57,475 nucleotides of DNA. Source: Gammaproteobacteria bacterium. GTDB taxonomy: Bacteria; Pseudomonadota; Gammaproteobacteria; Steroidobacterales; Steroidobacteraceae. Below, in pieces: positions 26,893 to 36,750 of this stretch (positions within the stretch are counted from its first letter, which is position 1; each line of letters opens with the position of its first letter). The stretch spans positions 1-57,475 of the forward strand of contig JAQGOG010000145.1 in NCBI GenBank assembly GCA_028293765.1, read 5' to 3'. Position numbers and translations under genes: made by a program. The notes beneath the pieces were generated by a model, which worked only from the letters and a program-made list of their open reading frames with translations, was not told the origin of the DNA and did no database searches.

Positions 26893-28505
26893 CCGGGGAG
26901 ACAGCAGGTCGAGCACCGGAGACGGCCGTCATGCCTGCCGCACCCACCGCCATTCCGTGGCTGGGACTGACGGCAGTGTTACTGGGCACCTTTATTTCCA
27001 CAGTCAACACGCGCCTGTCCAATTTCGGGCTCGCGGATATCCGTGGAGCTGTGCACGCCGGCTTCGACGACGGCGCGTGGATCACGACAGCGCAGACTGT
27101 CGCTCAAATGCTCGTCGCTCCGGTTGCTATCTGGATGGGCGGCGTGTACGGGTCCCGGCGAGTGTTGCTCGAAGCCGCCGCCGCCTTTGCGGTGATCTCG
27201 TTCATCGAGCCCTTCTCGCCGAATCTGCAGATGCTGCTGGGGCTGCAGTTCGCAGGTGGCCTGGCAACCGGGTTCTTCGTCCCCCTCACTTTGAGCTTCG
27301 TGCTGAAGAACATGCCACCGAAGGCGTGGGCGTACGGCATAGCCGTCTACGCGCTGAACCTGGAGGTGTCTCTCAACATCTCCGCCTCGCTCGAGGGTTG
27401 GTACGTCGATTACCTTTCCTGGAAATGGATCTTCTGGCAGAACGTGCCCCTCGCCGTCGGCATGGCGACCTGCCTGCATTACGGGGTGCGCCCGGAGCCG
27501 GTCAATCCCAACCCGCCACGCCCCGATCTGTACGGGTTCGCGGCGGGGGGCATCGGCCTGGCGCTCATCTATGCTGCCCTGGATCAGGGTAACCGGCTGG
27601 ACTGGACCAACTCGGGGCTGGTGTGGGGCCTGATGCTCGCCGGAGTCATTCTACTGGCCGCGTTCTTCGTGCACGAAAAACGGACGCCCAATCCAGGCGT
27701 CAATCTCAAGGTCATCTTTACGGCGCCAATGCCACGCCTGTTGCTCCTGATCGCCTTTCTGCGCCTGACCATCCTGTCAACGGCATACGTCATACCGCAG
27801 TTTTTACAGGTCGTCAGGGGTTTTCGCGCACTCGAGGTCGGGCAGACGCTGGTGTGGCTCGCCGCACCCCAACTGGTCATCTGCCTGCTGGCGGGCTACA
27901 TCCTGCGCAGGACGGATCCCCGGCTCGTGGCCTCGTTCGGGTTCGCTTGCATCTGTGCGGCCTGCCTCATGGTGGCGCACGGATTGACGCCGCTGTGGGG
28001 CTCCGATCAGTTCCTCCCCTCGCAACTCCTGCAGGCCGTCGGCCAAAGCTTCGCGCTATCAGGAACAGTGTTCTTCGCAGTGCTGCATCTGCGGCCGCAG
28101 GATGCGTTGAGCTTCGGCGCCGGGACGCAAATCGCGCGGCTCATGGGTGGGGAGATCGGCCAGGCTTTCATCACTACGTTCGTGCGCAAGCGCGGTCAGA
28201 TCGCATCCAACCTGCTGGGCCAGCATCTGCAGAGCGGCGACCCGGACGTCGTCCGACGGTTGCAGGCATATGCCGCGGCGACTGCACGCGCCGGAGACCC
28301 CGAGTCCGCGACGACCCGGGGTGCCAGCGTGTTGAACAATGTAGTGCATAGCATGTCAATCACGCAGGGAATCATCGATGCCTTCGTCGCCATCGCCGCT
28401 CTCACTGCCCTGATCCTGATCCTGATCGTGACTCGGGGGGCAGCCCCTGCGGGACCGGCGTCGCACGATCCAATTTTCGCGCCTCGCGGGTCTCGCTCCC
28501 GATGA
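26889..28505 (+). CDS. EmrB/QacA-type MFS drug exporter
   Basis: 538 residues with about 14 membrane helices, the DHA2 family count. Typical parts: WLGLTAVLLGTFISTVNTRL in helix 1, DDGAWITTAQTVAQMLVAPV in helix 2, and WKWIFWQNVPLAVG in the loop after helix 5. It uses the proton gradient to push hydrophobic drugs or other compounds into the EmrA-outer membrane tunnel. Overlaps both neighbours by ATGA. No regulator gene lies beside the operon, so the substrate is open. Confidence 0.93.
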   Translation: MTGETAGRAPETAVMPAAPTAIPWLGLTAVLLGTFISTVNTRLSNFGLADIRGAVHAGFDDGAWITTAQTVAQMLVAPVAIWMGGVYGSRRVLLEAAAAFAVISFIEPFSPNLQMLLGLQFAGGLATGFFVPLTLSFVLKNMPPKAWAYGIAVYALNLEVSLNISASLEGWYVDYLSWKWIFWQNVPLAVGMATCLHYGVRPEPVNPNPPRPDLYGFAAGGIGLALIYAALDQGNRLDWTNSGLVWGLMLAGVILLAAFFVHEKRTPNPGVNLKVIFTAPMPRLLLLIAFLRLTILSTAYVIPQFLQVVRGFRALEVGQTLVWLAAPQLVICLLAGYILRRTDPRLVASFGFACICAACLMVAHGLTPLWGSDQFLPSQLLQAVGQSFALSGTVFFAVLHLRPQDALSFGAGTQIARLMGGEIGQAFITTFVRKRGQIASNLLGQHLQSGDPDVVRRLQAYAAATARAGDPESATTRGASVLNNVVHSMSITQGIIDAFVAIAALTALILILIVTRGAAPAGPASHDPIFAPRGSRSR

Positions 28506-29941
28506 GCCGCTGCCGCATCGCGAATGCCTTTATCGCAATGCTCGGCGTCTTGAGCGGCTGCACCGTGGGACCTGATTACCACCCGCCCGCGCCTGCAGCC
28601 GGGGCAGAGGCGCCGCTGGTCTCTGTAACACCTGCGCTCGAGAGCGTGGCCGAGCCGCCCGATGATTGGTGGCATCTCTATCACGACTTGTTGCTCGATA
28701 AGTTGCTGGATGAAGCGTTCACCGCCAACGCTGACCTGAGGGTCGCCGCCGCGAATCTTTCGGCGGCGCGCGCTGTGCTCGAAGCTACGAGAGTCGGACG
28801 CTTACCGCAGACATCTGTCGGCGTCAGCGCCCAATACGGTCGCGACGCGGTCACAGACGAGATCCTGGAGATCCTTGGCCAGCCTCCCCAAAATGTCTGG
28901 ATCTACGACGCCCTCCTGGATGTGTCCTACGAAGTCGACCTCGTGGGACGCGTCCGCCGATCGATCGAGGCCGCGCGTGCCGACGCCGCGTCTGTGGCCG
29001 CTACCCGCGACAGCGTCAAGATCAGTGTCGCCGCCGAGACTGCCCGGGCCTACGCTCAGATCTGCGCGCTCGGTGAGGAACTCAGCGTGGCCCGGCATTC
29101 GCTCGAAGTCGTCAGCCGCGAGGCGGAGATTACTGTCAACCGCAACGAGGCCGGCGCCGGTTCGCAGTTCGACGTAGTCAGAGCGCAGGGACTCGTCGCG
29201 CAGGTGCGCGCCAGCATCCCGCCTCTGGAGGGACAACGACGAGCGGTGCTGTTCCAGCTCACGGCTCTGTTGGGTCGCACGCCATCCAACGCTCCGACAG
29301 AGGCGGAAGGTTGCATGTTGCCGCCGCGGCTGAAAGAGCTCATTCCGGTAGGGGATGGCGCTACGCTGCTCAAGCGCCGACCGGACGTGCGCCAGGCCGA
29401 TCGGCGCATGGCCGCCGCTACGGCGCGCATCGGGGTTGCCACCGCCGACCTCTATCCCAAGGTCACGCTCAAGGGACTCTTCGGAGGCGTCAGCACTCAG
29501 CTGAACGAGCTGGCAACCAACAAGGGGCTCGCCTGGGGTCTGGGCCCCGGTATTTCCTGGACCTTTCCCAACGAGGCAGGTCCGCGCGCGCGCGTGAGAC
29601 AGGCGAAGGCGAGCGCAGCCGCTGCCCTCGCCGGCTTCGACTCGGTGGTATTGCAGGCGCTCAAGGAGACGGAACAGGCTCTGGTAAGCTACGGCGCCGA
29701 GCTCGACCGCCGGCAGGCGTTATCGGACGCGCAGGATCGGGCGCACAAGGCATTCGACATGGCCCACGACCAGTTCATCGCAGGCGCGCTCAGCAATCTC
29801 GACCTGCTCTCCTCCGAACAGTCGCTCATCGCGACCGACGCGGCCGTCGCTACCTCGGACGCGGCTCTGGTGCAGGATCAGATCGCGGTGTTCAAGGCGC
29901 TCGGTGGCGGCTGGCGCGTTGCGGAGACCGCCGGACGTTGA
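28502..29941 (+). CDS. NodT-family outer-membrane efflux lipoprotein
   Basis: 479 residues. Lipobox LSGC (Cys20) followed by TVGPDYHPP, the standard start of NodT/OprM channels. Two OEP repeats follow; LLDKLLDEAFTANADLRVAA and KRRPDVRQADRRMAAATARI are characteristic. It forms the trimeric outer-membrane duct for the EmrA-EmrB pump, which it overlaps by 4 bases. The next gene starts 2 bases after its stop. Confidence 0.93.
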   Translation: MSRCRIANAFIAMLGVLSGCTVGPDYHPPAPAAGAEAPLVSVTPALESVAEPPDDWWHLYHDLLLDKLLDEAFTANADLRVAAANLSAARAVLEATRVGRLPQTSVGVSAQYGRDAVTDEILEILGQPPQNVWIYDALLDVSYEVDLVGRVRRSIEAARADAASVAATRDSVKISVAAETARAYAQICALGEELSVARHSLEVVSREAEITVNRNEAGAGSQFDVVRAQGLVAQVRASIPPLEGQRRAVLFQLTALLGRTPSNAPTEAEGCMLPPRLKELIPVGDGATLLKRRPDVRQADRRMAAATARIGVATADLYPKVTLKGLFGGVSTQLNELATNKGLAWGLGPGISWTFPNEAGPRARVRQAKASAAAALAGFDSVVLQALKETEQALVSYGAELDRRQALSDAQDRAHKAFDMAHDQFIAGALSNLDLLSSEQSLIATDAAVATSDAALVQDQIAVFKALGGGWRVAETAGR

Positions 29942-29943
29942 CG

Positions 29944-31068
29944 ATGCTGCCGACGATGATCGCTCTGTCAGCGCTGCTGATCTGGCTCTATCTGTTTTTT
30001 GCGCATGGGAAATTCTGGGCGTCGGGGCCGGAATTGGCGCCCGCTGTACCGGCTGAGTTTCCGGATGTGGATGTCATCGTCCCGGCGCGCGATGAGGCCG
30101 CAACCATAGGACCGGTGATCGCGTCGCTCCTGGCACAGGATTACGCCGGCAAGTACCGCATAACACTGGTGGACGACAATTCCACCGACGGCACAGCTAC
30201 CCTGGCCGGCGCCGCGCCGATCCTGCGCGTGATCTGCGGCGAGCCCAAGCCCGCGGGATGGTCCGGTAAACTATGGGCTCTCAGACAGGGCATCGCGGCG
30301 AGCAGCGCGCCGGTACTGTTGTTTGCCGATGCCGACATCGTGCACGATCCCCGGCATCTGTCATCGCTGGTTGCGCGGCTGGTGCGTCCGCCTGTAGCCA
30401 TGGTGAGCGAGATGGTGCGGTTGAACTGCACGAGCGTTGCCGAACGAGCGTTGGTGCCGGCGTTCGTGTATTTCTTCCAGATGCTCTATCCGTTCGCCAG
30501 GGTGAACGACCCGCGTTCCAGCGTCGCCGCGGCCGCCGGCGGCACGGTTTTGATCCGCCGCGAGGCACTGGAGCGGATTGGCGGAATCGACGCGATCAAA
30601 GATGCTTTGATCGACGATGTGAGTCTGGCGAAGGCGGTGAAGAGCGCCGCCGGCCCCGCGGGCGCTCCGATCTACCTGGGCCATTCGGCCCTCGCCACAT
30701 CCATCCGGCCCTACCCGGGTTTTCGCGATTTGTGGCAGATGATTTCCCGCACCGCGTTCACGCAGCTGCGCTATTCGGCGCTCCTGCTGGCGCTCACGTT
30801 GATCGGTCTCACGCTGGTCTGGCTGGTACCGGTCGCGGCAATCCTCTTCGCTCACGGCTGGAGCTTCGCGGCCGGTCTCGCGGCTGGCTCGCTCGCGGTG
30901 CTCAGTTACCTGCCTACCCTGGCACGTTATCGGCAGAACAGGCTGTGGTCCCTGGCCTTGCCGCTGATAGCGCTGTTCTACATGGCCGCCACCGTCGGCT
31001 CGGCTCTGAACCATTGGCTCGGAAAGGGTACAAGTTGGAAGAGCCGCGCCTATGGGGCTGAACCCTGA
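29944..31068 (+). CDS. hpnB: HpnB-type (hopanoid-associated) family 2 glycosyltransferase
   Basis: 374 residues; ATG 2 bases after the channel gene's stop. The GT2 catalytic core shows VDVIVPARDEAATIGPVIAS, LVDDNSTDGTA, GWSGKLWALRQG, LLFADADIVHDP (DxD-like), AAAAGGTVLIRREALERIGG and ALIDDVSLAKAVK. C-terminal part has RTAFTQLRYS and three or more membrane helices. This matches the HpnB family, which in other bacteria lies in hopanoid gene clusters. No squalene-hopene cyclase or other hpn gene is in the window, so the acceptor is uncertain; the link here is to a drug efflux operon. Confidence 0.85.
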   Translation: MLPTMIALSALLIWLYLFFAHGKFWASGPELAPAVPAEFPDVDVIVPARDEAATIGPVIASLLAQDYAGKYRITLVDDNSTDGTATLAGAAPILRVICGEPKPAGWSGKLWALRQGIAASSAPVLLFADADIVHDPRHLSSLVARLVRPPVAMVSEMVRLNCTSVAERALVPAFVYFFQMLYPFARVNDPRSSVAAAAGGTVLIRREALERIGGIDAIKDALIDDVSLAKAVKSAAGPAGAPIYLGHSALATSIRPYPGFRDLWQMISRTAFTQLRYSALLLALTLIGLTLVWLVPVAAILFAHGWSFAAGLAAGSLAVLSYLPTLARYRQNRLWSLALPLIALFYMAATVGSALNHWLGKGTSWKSRAYGAEP

Positions 31069-31219
31069 GCGTTGACTGCGCCTCGATCCGAACCGACCCG
31101 TCGAACGAACGACTGGACGGCGAAGCGTTCGATTCGGGTACGCGAGTTGCTGGCCATGAGCCCGCCGCAGCGGACTGAAAGATTAAGGTGGGAAATAACC
31201 CATCGAAGCTGCAATTGGG

Positions 31220-32827
31220 ATGGGCGTGCGCAAACAGCAGGAAGAAGCGGTCGTTTCCGCGGGAGAGCTTCCCGCACACCTCACGGAAACGGCGTCCCCC
31301 ACCAGCGCGCTCGACCTGACGAAGCTAACCTGGACAGTCGGAATCGTTCTGCTGGCCGCCTACAGCGCGGTGTTCGTCGCACTGTCCCCTTTGCCCATCC
31401 AGGATCTTCCCGGCCATCTCGCCCGCGCCGTGGTCATGAACGATCTGATCTTTCAGGCCGGCGCGCGTTTCGGCAGCGCCTTCCAGTTCCATTGGCTGCC
31501 GATCCCTTATCTGCTGGGCGATCTCATGCTGACCGCGGCGGTAGGCCCGCTCGGGCCTGCCGCCGCCAGCGCGCTCTGGTGTGTTTTCGTTTTTCTGTCA
31601 TTGCCCTGTGCCGTCGTTTTCTACCTGCGGGTGCGCGGAGTCGCACCGAACCGACGCGCAATGGCGCTGCTGGTGAGCCTCTACCTCGCTACCGACTGGT
31701 TCTTTCTCATGGGCTTCCTGAGCTTCCGCGTCGCAGTCGCCGTGCTGATCGCGACGCTGGGGCTCGTCGAAATGCTGCGACGAAAATGGTCGTGGACGCT
31801 GTTCGCCGTGTATGGCGGCACGGTCGCGCTGGGCTACCTGATGCATTTCGCGGCCAGCATCTTTCTGTGCACCGCGCTCGCAGTTACGGCGCTCCTGGGG
31901 CTGTGGCGACGTACGACGACTCTGCGGACCGAGGCGCTGCTGTTCGTTCCGCTCCTCGTCGTGTTGGCCTGGCATTTCGCCGCAGGGCACGGGTATCGCG
32001 AGCCCGGCGACCTCGTTGTGGGCCCTTATGTATGGGGAACCTGGTCCGGAAAATTCGCGCGTCTGGGGAGCGAGTTCTTCCGTTTCGCGCCGCGCAGCGA
32101 CGGCCTCATGGCGGTGGTGCTGGCAGCCAGCGTGTTGTTGCTGACCGGCGCGCCGCGCCGGCGCGACTTTCGCAATCCGCTGGTGTTGGAATTTCTCGCT
32201 CTCGCCGCGACCTTCCTGGCGATGTACTTTGCCCTGCCAATCGGCTACTCCGAGGCATGGTATGTCGATACCCGGCCCCTGCCGGTGGCCGCCCTGTTTC
32301 TCATCTTCGCGTGTCTGGCGCTGCCACGCGCTTGCGCGTCCGCTCAGACCCGGCGGGCAGCGGCCGCGGTGTTTCTGGCGGCGCTGCTGGCGATCGGAAA
32401 TCTCGCATACCTGACGCGGCACTTCATAATCGATCGCGCCTGGGTCAGCCGATACAGGTCGGTCGTCGCGGCGATCCCGCTACATGGCCGCGCACTTCCT
32501 GTGTTTACGCACGGGCAGGAAGGAGCCGTCGTGCCCTTCCTGCACGTAGACGGATTCGTCACTATCGACCGGGCGGCGGTGGGTCCGTATGTGTTCGCGG
32601 GAGACAACGGCAACCCCATGAAATACTTCCGGTATATCCACAGACCGTATGATCCGTCACTCACCTGGTACGGGGATGTTCCGCAGGGAGGCGTGGACTG
32701 GGAGGCCGTGGACCGCGACTACGACTTTGTCATCCTGACCAAGCCGTACGACGCGAGGTCGGTGGGCTTGCCTACCCGGACCGTGGCAGAGAATTCGAGC
32801 GCCGCGCTGGTGGCGATCGCCAGATAG
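31220..32827 (+). CDS. Polytopic membrane protein, possibly GT-C-like glycosyltransferase
   Basis: 535 residues: about ten hydrophobic helices between 40 and 400, then a roughly 130-residue soluble C-terminal domain. An early periplasmic loop carries SPLPIQDLPGHLARA, with an Asp placed as in GT-C lipid-linked glycosyltransferases. I do not recognise a specific family. It follows hpnB by 151 bases on the same strand and could act on the same lipid or glycan. The ATG at 31220 has a poor ribosome-binding site; a GTG at 31226 is possible. Confidence 0.75.
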   Translation: MGVRKQQEEAVVSAGELPAHLTETASPTSALDLTKLTWTVGIVLLAAYSAVFVALSPLPIQDLPGHLARAVVMNDLIFQAGARFGSAFQFHWLPIPYLLGDLMLTAAVGPLGPAAASALWCVFVFLSLPCAVVFYLRVRGVAPNRRAMALLVSLYLATDWFFLMGFLSFRVAVAVLIATLGLVEMLRRKWSWTLFAVYGGTVALGYLMHFAASIFLCTALAVTALLGLWRRTTTLRTEALLFVPLLVVLAWHFAAGHGYREPGDLVVGPYVWGTWSGKFARLGSEFFRFAPRSDGLMAVVLAASVLLLTGAPRRRDFRNPLVLEFLALAATFLAMYFALPIGYSEAWYVDTRPLPVAALFLIFACLALPRACASAQTRRAAAAVFLAALLAIGNLAYLTRHFIIDRAWVSRYRSVVAAIPLHGRALPVFTHGQEGAVVPFLHVDGFVTIDRAAVGPYVFAGDNGNPMKYFRYIHRPYDPSLTWYGDVPQGGVDWEAVDRDYDFVILTKPYDARSVGLPTRTVAENSSAALVAIAR

Positions 32828-32828
32828 G

Positions 32829-32853
32829 GGCGCCGGATGAACCTTCCGGCGCC
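32829..32853. terminator. Hairpin between convergent genes
   Basis: GGCGCCGGA (32829-32837) and TCCGGCGCC (32845-32853) form a perfect 9-base stem with a 7-base loop. It starts 2 bases after the membrane-protein stop and ends 20 bases before the convergent hydrolase's end. No T-run follows on either strand, so it may act as a stability or Rho-assisted bidirectional terminator. Confidence 0.5.
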
Positions 32854-32873
32854 GCCTGCACTACGCATCCAGC

Positions 32874-33695
32874 TCACGCCTTGATGAACCCGAGCAGCTC
32901 TTCGTTGACCTGGTCCTTCAGCGTCGTACACATCCCATGCGGTGCGCCCTTGTACACCTTCAGGGTCGCGTTCTTGATGATCTTCGACGACAGCAGGGCC
33001 GAGGCGGCGATCGGAACGATCTGGTCGTCGTCGCCATGCAGGACCAGCGTCGGCACGTCGAACCTCTTGAGATCCTCCGTGAGATCCGTCTCCGAGAAAG
33101 CCTTGATGCAGAAGTAGGAAGCCGGGAAGCCCGCCATCATCCCCTGCAGCCAGAACGACTCGCGCACCCCTTCCGAGATCTTCGCACCGGCCCTGTTGTA
33201 GCCGTAGAACGGCATGCTGAGATCCTTCCAGAACTGCGCACGGTCGGTGACCACGCCGGCGCGCAGCTGATCGAAAACCTCCATCGGCAGACCGCCTGGG
33301 TTGGCGGCCGTCTTGAGCATGAGCGGGGGGATGGCGCCGATCAGGACCGCTTTGGACACTCGGGACGTGCCGTGGCGACCGATGTAACGGGCCACTTCGC
33401 CACCGCCCGTGGAATGGCCTATGTGGATGGCCTTGCGCAGGTCGAGTTTTTCGACGAGCGCCGCAAGATCGTCGGCATACGTGTCCAGATCGTTGCCATT
33501 CCACGGCTGGCTCGAGCGGCCGTGGCCGCGGCGATCGTGGGCAATACAGCGATAGCCGCGGGAGGCCAGGAAGAACATCTGGTCCTCGAAGGCATCCGCG
33601 CAGAGCGGCCAGCCGTGGCTGAAGACCAGAGGTTGTCCGCTACCCCAGTCCTTGTAATAGATCTGCGTGCCGTCTCGGGTCGTGATCGTGCTCAT
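32874..33695 (-). CDS. Chloroperoxidase-type alpha/beta hydrolase
   Basis: 273 residues; ATG at 33695 has AAAGGA 8 bases upstream and gives the family start [20 protein letters not shown]. Catalytic parts: VFSHGWPL (oxyanion region), [12 protein letters not shown] (nucleophile Ser), [12 protein letters not shown] (Asp) and GAPHGMC (His). These cofactor-free hydrolases or perhydrolases act on esters and can make peracids; the natural substrate is rarely known. Cytoplasmic. It is divergent from the IorAB-type genes across a control region rich in dyads. Confidence 0.9.
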   Translation of the reverse strand: MSTITTRDGTQIYYKDWGSGQPLVFSHGWPLCADAFEDQMFFLASRGYRCIAHDRRGHGRSSQPWNGNDLDTYADDLAALVEKLDLRKAIHIGHSTGGGEVARYIGRHGTSRVSKAVLIGAIPPLMLKTAANPGGLPMEVFDQLRAGVVTDRAQFWKDLSMPFYGYNRAGAKISEGVRESFWLQGMMAGFPASYFCIKAFSETDLTEDLKRFDVPTLVLHGDDDQIVPIAASALLSSKIIKNATLKVYKGAPHGMCTTLKDQVNEELLGFIKA

Positions 33696-34036
33696 GAGCG
33701 TTTCCTTTGGTCGACAGTTTCGCGCCAACGCGATGCGAGCACCGCGCACCTGCCGAGGGCGGGAAAGTTGACCCTCGGCACTACGCGTATATACCCGCAA
33801 TGAGCGCACTGCTATGGCGCAAATCCATGATGGAAACGTCCCATCCAGCCGAAGCTGGAGTTGCGCAGTGTCGCGCAACTGCAGCAATCAGAATCGATCC
33901 GATAGACGTCTTAATCGACGGACAACATGCATGGATCGCGAACCGCCGCAATGACAGAAATCTACGATGGAAATGTCCTATCAAATGCCTCCGGCGCGGC
34001 ATACGCTGCGGTTGGCAACATTCCCGGGAGCCGCCT
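33696..34036. promoter_or_regulatory. Divergent control region with repeated dyads
   Basis: 341 bases between the hydrolase and the IorA-like gene. GATGGAAACGTCCCATC (33829-33845) recurs as GATGGAAATGTCCTATC (33966-33982), 15 of 17 bases identical, 137 bases apart; the first has dyad ends GATGG/CCATC. Between them AGTTGCGC (33859-33866) and GCGCAACT (33873-33880) form a perfect 8-base inverted repeat with a 6-base gap. No gene fits this stretch. These look like regulator sites controlling one or both flanking genes. Confidence 0.5.
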
Positions 34037-34492
34037 GTGGTGAACCTGCACATAAACGGTGAAGTGAAAGCAGTTGACGCTGCCAACGACACTCCTCTGC
34101 TGTGGGCTCTGCGCGATGTGCTGGGCCTCACCGGGACGAAGTTCGGGTGTGGTATCGCACAGTGCGGTGCCTGCACGGTGCACCTGGATGGCAAGCCGAT
34201 TCGATCCTGTGTGGTGCCGATAGGATCCATCGGCGAACGCGCCATCACGACGATCGAGGCCATCGGCGCAACGCCCCCCGGCCGCAGGATCCAGCAGGCC
34301 TGGCTGGATCTCGAAGTGATTCAGTGCGGCTACTGCCAGTCCGGACAGATCATGTCCGCGGCGGCGCTGTTGGCGAACAAACCCGATCCGGACGATGCCG
34401 CCATAGACGCTGCCATGGCCGGCAACATCTGCCGCTGCGGCACCTACGTGCGGATTCGCGCAGCGATCAGGAAGGCCGCCAGATCCGCGTGA
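34037..34492 (+). CDS. (2Fe-2S) subunit of an IorAB-type molybdenum hydroxylase
   Basis: 151 residues. GTG at 34037 (or the next GTG at 34040) is chosen because GGGAG lies about 6 bases upstream. Two cluster motifs are complete: [17 protein letters not shown] with a later SC, and [10 protein letters not shown] ... [12 protein letters not shown]. This is the small subunit of xanthine-oxidase-family aldehyde or isoquinoline oxidoreductases, passing electrons from the Mo site. The catalytic subunit starts 56 bases later. No FAD subunit is present, which fits the IorAB type using a cytochrome c acceptor. Confidence 0.9.
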   Translation: MVNLHINGEVKAVDAANDTPLLWALRDVLGLTGTKFGCGIAQCGACTVHLDGKPIRSCVVPIGSIGERAITTIEAIGATPPGRRIQQAWLDLEVIQCGYCQSGQIMSAAALLANKPDPDDAAIDAAMAGNICRCGTYVRIRAAIRKAARSA

Positions 34493-34548
34493 GACGGGCG
34501 GCACAACCATTTTAGATCATCTCCAAAGCAACCTCGGGTGCACTCCTC

Positions 34549-36693
34549 ATGACAACCTCGCGCCGGGCGTTTCTTCAGGCAGGCACCGCGGCGGGCAGCG
34601 CTTTCCTGCTCGGCTTTCACATTCCCCTCGCACAGGCTGCCGACGCAGCGGCGCGGGCCCCATTCGCTCCCAACGCCTTCATCCGCATCGACCCGCAGGG
34701 CGCGGTTACGTTGATCATGCCGCAGGCGGAGATGGGCCAGGGGGTATACACCTCGATCGCCATGATCCTGGCCGAAGAGCTCGACGTGCCCTGGGCGCAG
34801 GTCAGCATCGAAGCCGCGCCGCCGAGCGACAAGCTCTACGGCAATCCGCTCTTCGGCATCCAGGTCACCGGCAATTCGAACTCGATCCGCGCATTCTGGC
34901 CCTCGCTGCGCAAAGCCGGGGCAGGCGCACGCGCGCTGTTGACTGAAGCGGCCGCGCGACGTTGGAAAGTGGCTGCGCAAACCTGCCACACCGAAGCCGG
35001 CACTGTGAAGCACGTGCCCTCCGGCCGCTCGCTTGCGTACGCAGCGTTGGTTGAGGATGCCGGCCACCTGTCCCCGCCGAAAGATCCGCCGCTGAAGAAC
35101 CCTGCCGATTTCAAGACGATTGGAAAATCCCTCAAGCGGCTCGACACACCCGAGAAAGTCAACGGCAAGGCGCTGTATGGCATCGATGCCATGCCGCCGG
35201 GCGTGAAGTTCGCGACGCTGGCGCTCTGCCCGGTGTTTGGAGGCAAGGTCGGCCAGGTCGATGACAGCAAGGCGCAGCAGGTTCCCGGCGTCCGCCAGAT
35301 CGTCGTCCTGGAGGATCTCGTCGCGGTGGTCGGCGATCACATGTGGGCTGCGAAACAGGGACTCGCCGCGCTCGGGATCACGTGGGACGAAGGCCCAAAC
35401 GCGAATGTCACATCGGAGACGGTATGGCAGCAGCTGCGGGCTGCCAGCGAAAAGAGCGGTGCGGTCGCCAAGACCAGCGGCGATGCGGACAAAGCGCTCG
35501 CTAGCGGCGAGCGGCTCGACGCCGCATACGAACTGCCTTTCCTGGCACACGCCCCGATGGAGCCGCTGAATTGCACGGTTCACGTGAAGTCTGACTCGTG
35601 CGAGGTCTGGGTGGGTACGCAGGTCCAGACGCGGGCGCAATCGGCCGCCGCGCAAGTGACGGGCCTGCCGCTGGACAAAGTGACGCTCCACAATCATCTG
35701 CTCGGCGGCGGGTTTGGCCGGCGGTTGGAAGCCGACATGGTCGCGACGGCTACCCGCATCGCCAAACACGTCGACGGGCCGGTCAAGGTCGTCTGGAGCC
35801 GCGAGGAAGACATCCAACACGATGTCTATCGCCCCGTCTATCGGGATGTACTGGCCGCGAGCGTGGCCGATGGCCGGGTCGTCGGCTGGACACATCGCAT
35901 CACCGGATCGGCGATCATCGCGCGCTGGCTGCCCCCTGCCTTTCAGAAGGGCATCGATATCGATGGCGTCGACAGCGCCGTCGACATTCCCTACGACATT
36001 CAGAACCTGCGGGTCGAGTTTCAGCGCGACGAGCCGCCCGCGGTACCGACCGGTTTCTGGCGCGGCGTCGGACCTAACAACAACGTATTCGCCATCGAGA
36101 GCTTCATGGATGAACTGGCGAAGAAAGCCGGCAAGGATCCGGTCGCTTTCCGGCGCGGCATGCTCGGGAAGAATCCGCGTCTGCTCGCCGCCCTCGATCT
36201 CGCCGCAGGCAAGTCAGGCTGGGGATCTCCCCTGCCCGCTCGCACCGGGCGCGGCGTGGCGGCACAGGGAGCGTTCGGGAGTTTCATCGCGACCGTTGCG
36301 GAGGTCGAAGTAGATGAGAACGGCGACGTTCGCGTGCACCGCATCGTCTGCGCTGTGGATACCGGCATCGTAGTGAACCCGGACACCGTGGTGGCGCAGT
36401 TGCAGGGCGGGCTCATCTTTGGTCTCACCGCCGCGCTGTTTGGCGAGATCACCATCGACAAGGGCCGCGTCCAGCAGAGCAACTTCCAGAACTACCGGAT
36501 GTTGCGCATCAACGAGGTGCCGAAGATCGAAGTGCACCTGATCGCGAGCGGGGCAGCCCCCGGTGGGATCGGCGAAACCGGAACCACCGCGGCCCCTCCG
36601 GCGGTTGGCAATGCGATCTACGCCGCGACCGGAATCCGCCTGCGCCGCCTGCCGATCGACCGGGTGCTGCTGGCCGGCCGGAAAGGCGCCTGA
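34549..36693 (+). CDS. IorB-type molybdopterin-binding subunit, Tat-exported
   Basis: 714 residues. Twin-arginine signal (TTSRRAFLQAGTAAGSAFLL) predicts export with its cofactor to the periplasm. Xanthine-oxidase-family signatures: QAEMGQGVYTSIAMILAEEL, RLDTPEKVNGKALYGID, GGGFGRRLEADM, FWRGVGPNN, and GGIGETGTTAAPPAVGNAI with the base Glu676 near the Mo site. It oxidises aldehydes or N-heterocycles with water as oxygen donor. Pairs with the small subunit upstream. A triheme cytochrome gene of the matching type lies 5.5 kb downstream (42198), possibly its acceptor. Confidence 0.92.
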   Translation: MTTSRRAFLQAGTAAGSAFLLGFHIPLAQAADAAARAPFAPNAFIRIDPQGAVTLIMPQAEMGQGVYTSIAMILAEELDVPWAQVSIEAAPPSDKLYGNPLFGIQVTGNSNSIRAFWPSLRKAGAGARALLTEAAARRWKVAAQTCHTEAGTVKHVPSGRSLAYAALVEDAGHLSPPKDPPLKNPADFKTIGKSLKRLDTPEKVNGKALYGIDAMPPGVKFATLALCPVFGGKVGQVDDSKAQQVPGVRQIVVLEDLVAVVGDHMWAAKQGLAALGITWDEGPNANVTSETVWQQLRAASEKSGAVAKTSGDADKALASGERLDAAYELPFLAHAPMEPLNCTVHVKSDSCEVWVGTQVQTRAQSAAAQVTGLPLDKVTLHNHLLGGGFGRRLEADMVATATRIAKHVDGPVKVVWSREEDIQHDVYRPVYRDVLAASVADGRVVGWTHRITGSAIIARWLPPAFQKGIDIDGVDSAVDIPYDIQNLRVEFQRDEPPAVPTGFWRGVGPNNNVFAIESFMDELAKKAGKDPVAFRRGMLGKNPRLLAALDLAAGKSGWGSPLPARTGRGVAAQGAFGSFIATVAEVEVDENGDVRVHRIVCAVDTGIVVNPDTVVAQLQGGLIFGLTAALFGEITIDKGRVQQSNFQNYRMLRINEVPKIEVHLIASGAAPGGIGETGTTAAPPAVGNAIYAATGIRLRRLPIDRVLLAGRKGA

Positions 36694-36750
36694 CAGCGAT
36701 CTGCCGGCTACGCGGTTGGCACCACAGCGGCGGGCTGGCCGCGCGAGCGC

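Noticed and set aside
29311..29943. Long N-terminal extension of the HpnB-type enzyme
   Set aside because: Runs through the NodT gene in another frame with Arg-rich noise; ATG at 29944 gives the family start.
34444..35895. 483-codon minus-strand open reading frame
   Set aside because: Antisense to the IorB-type gene; no recognisable domain.
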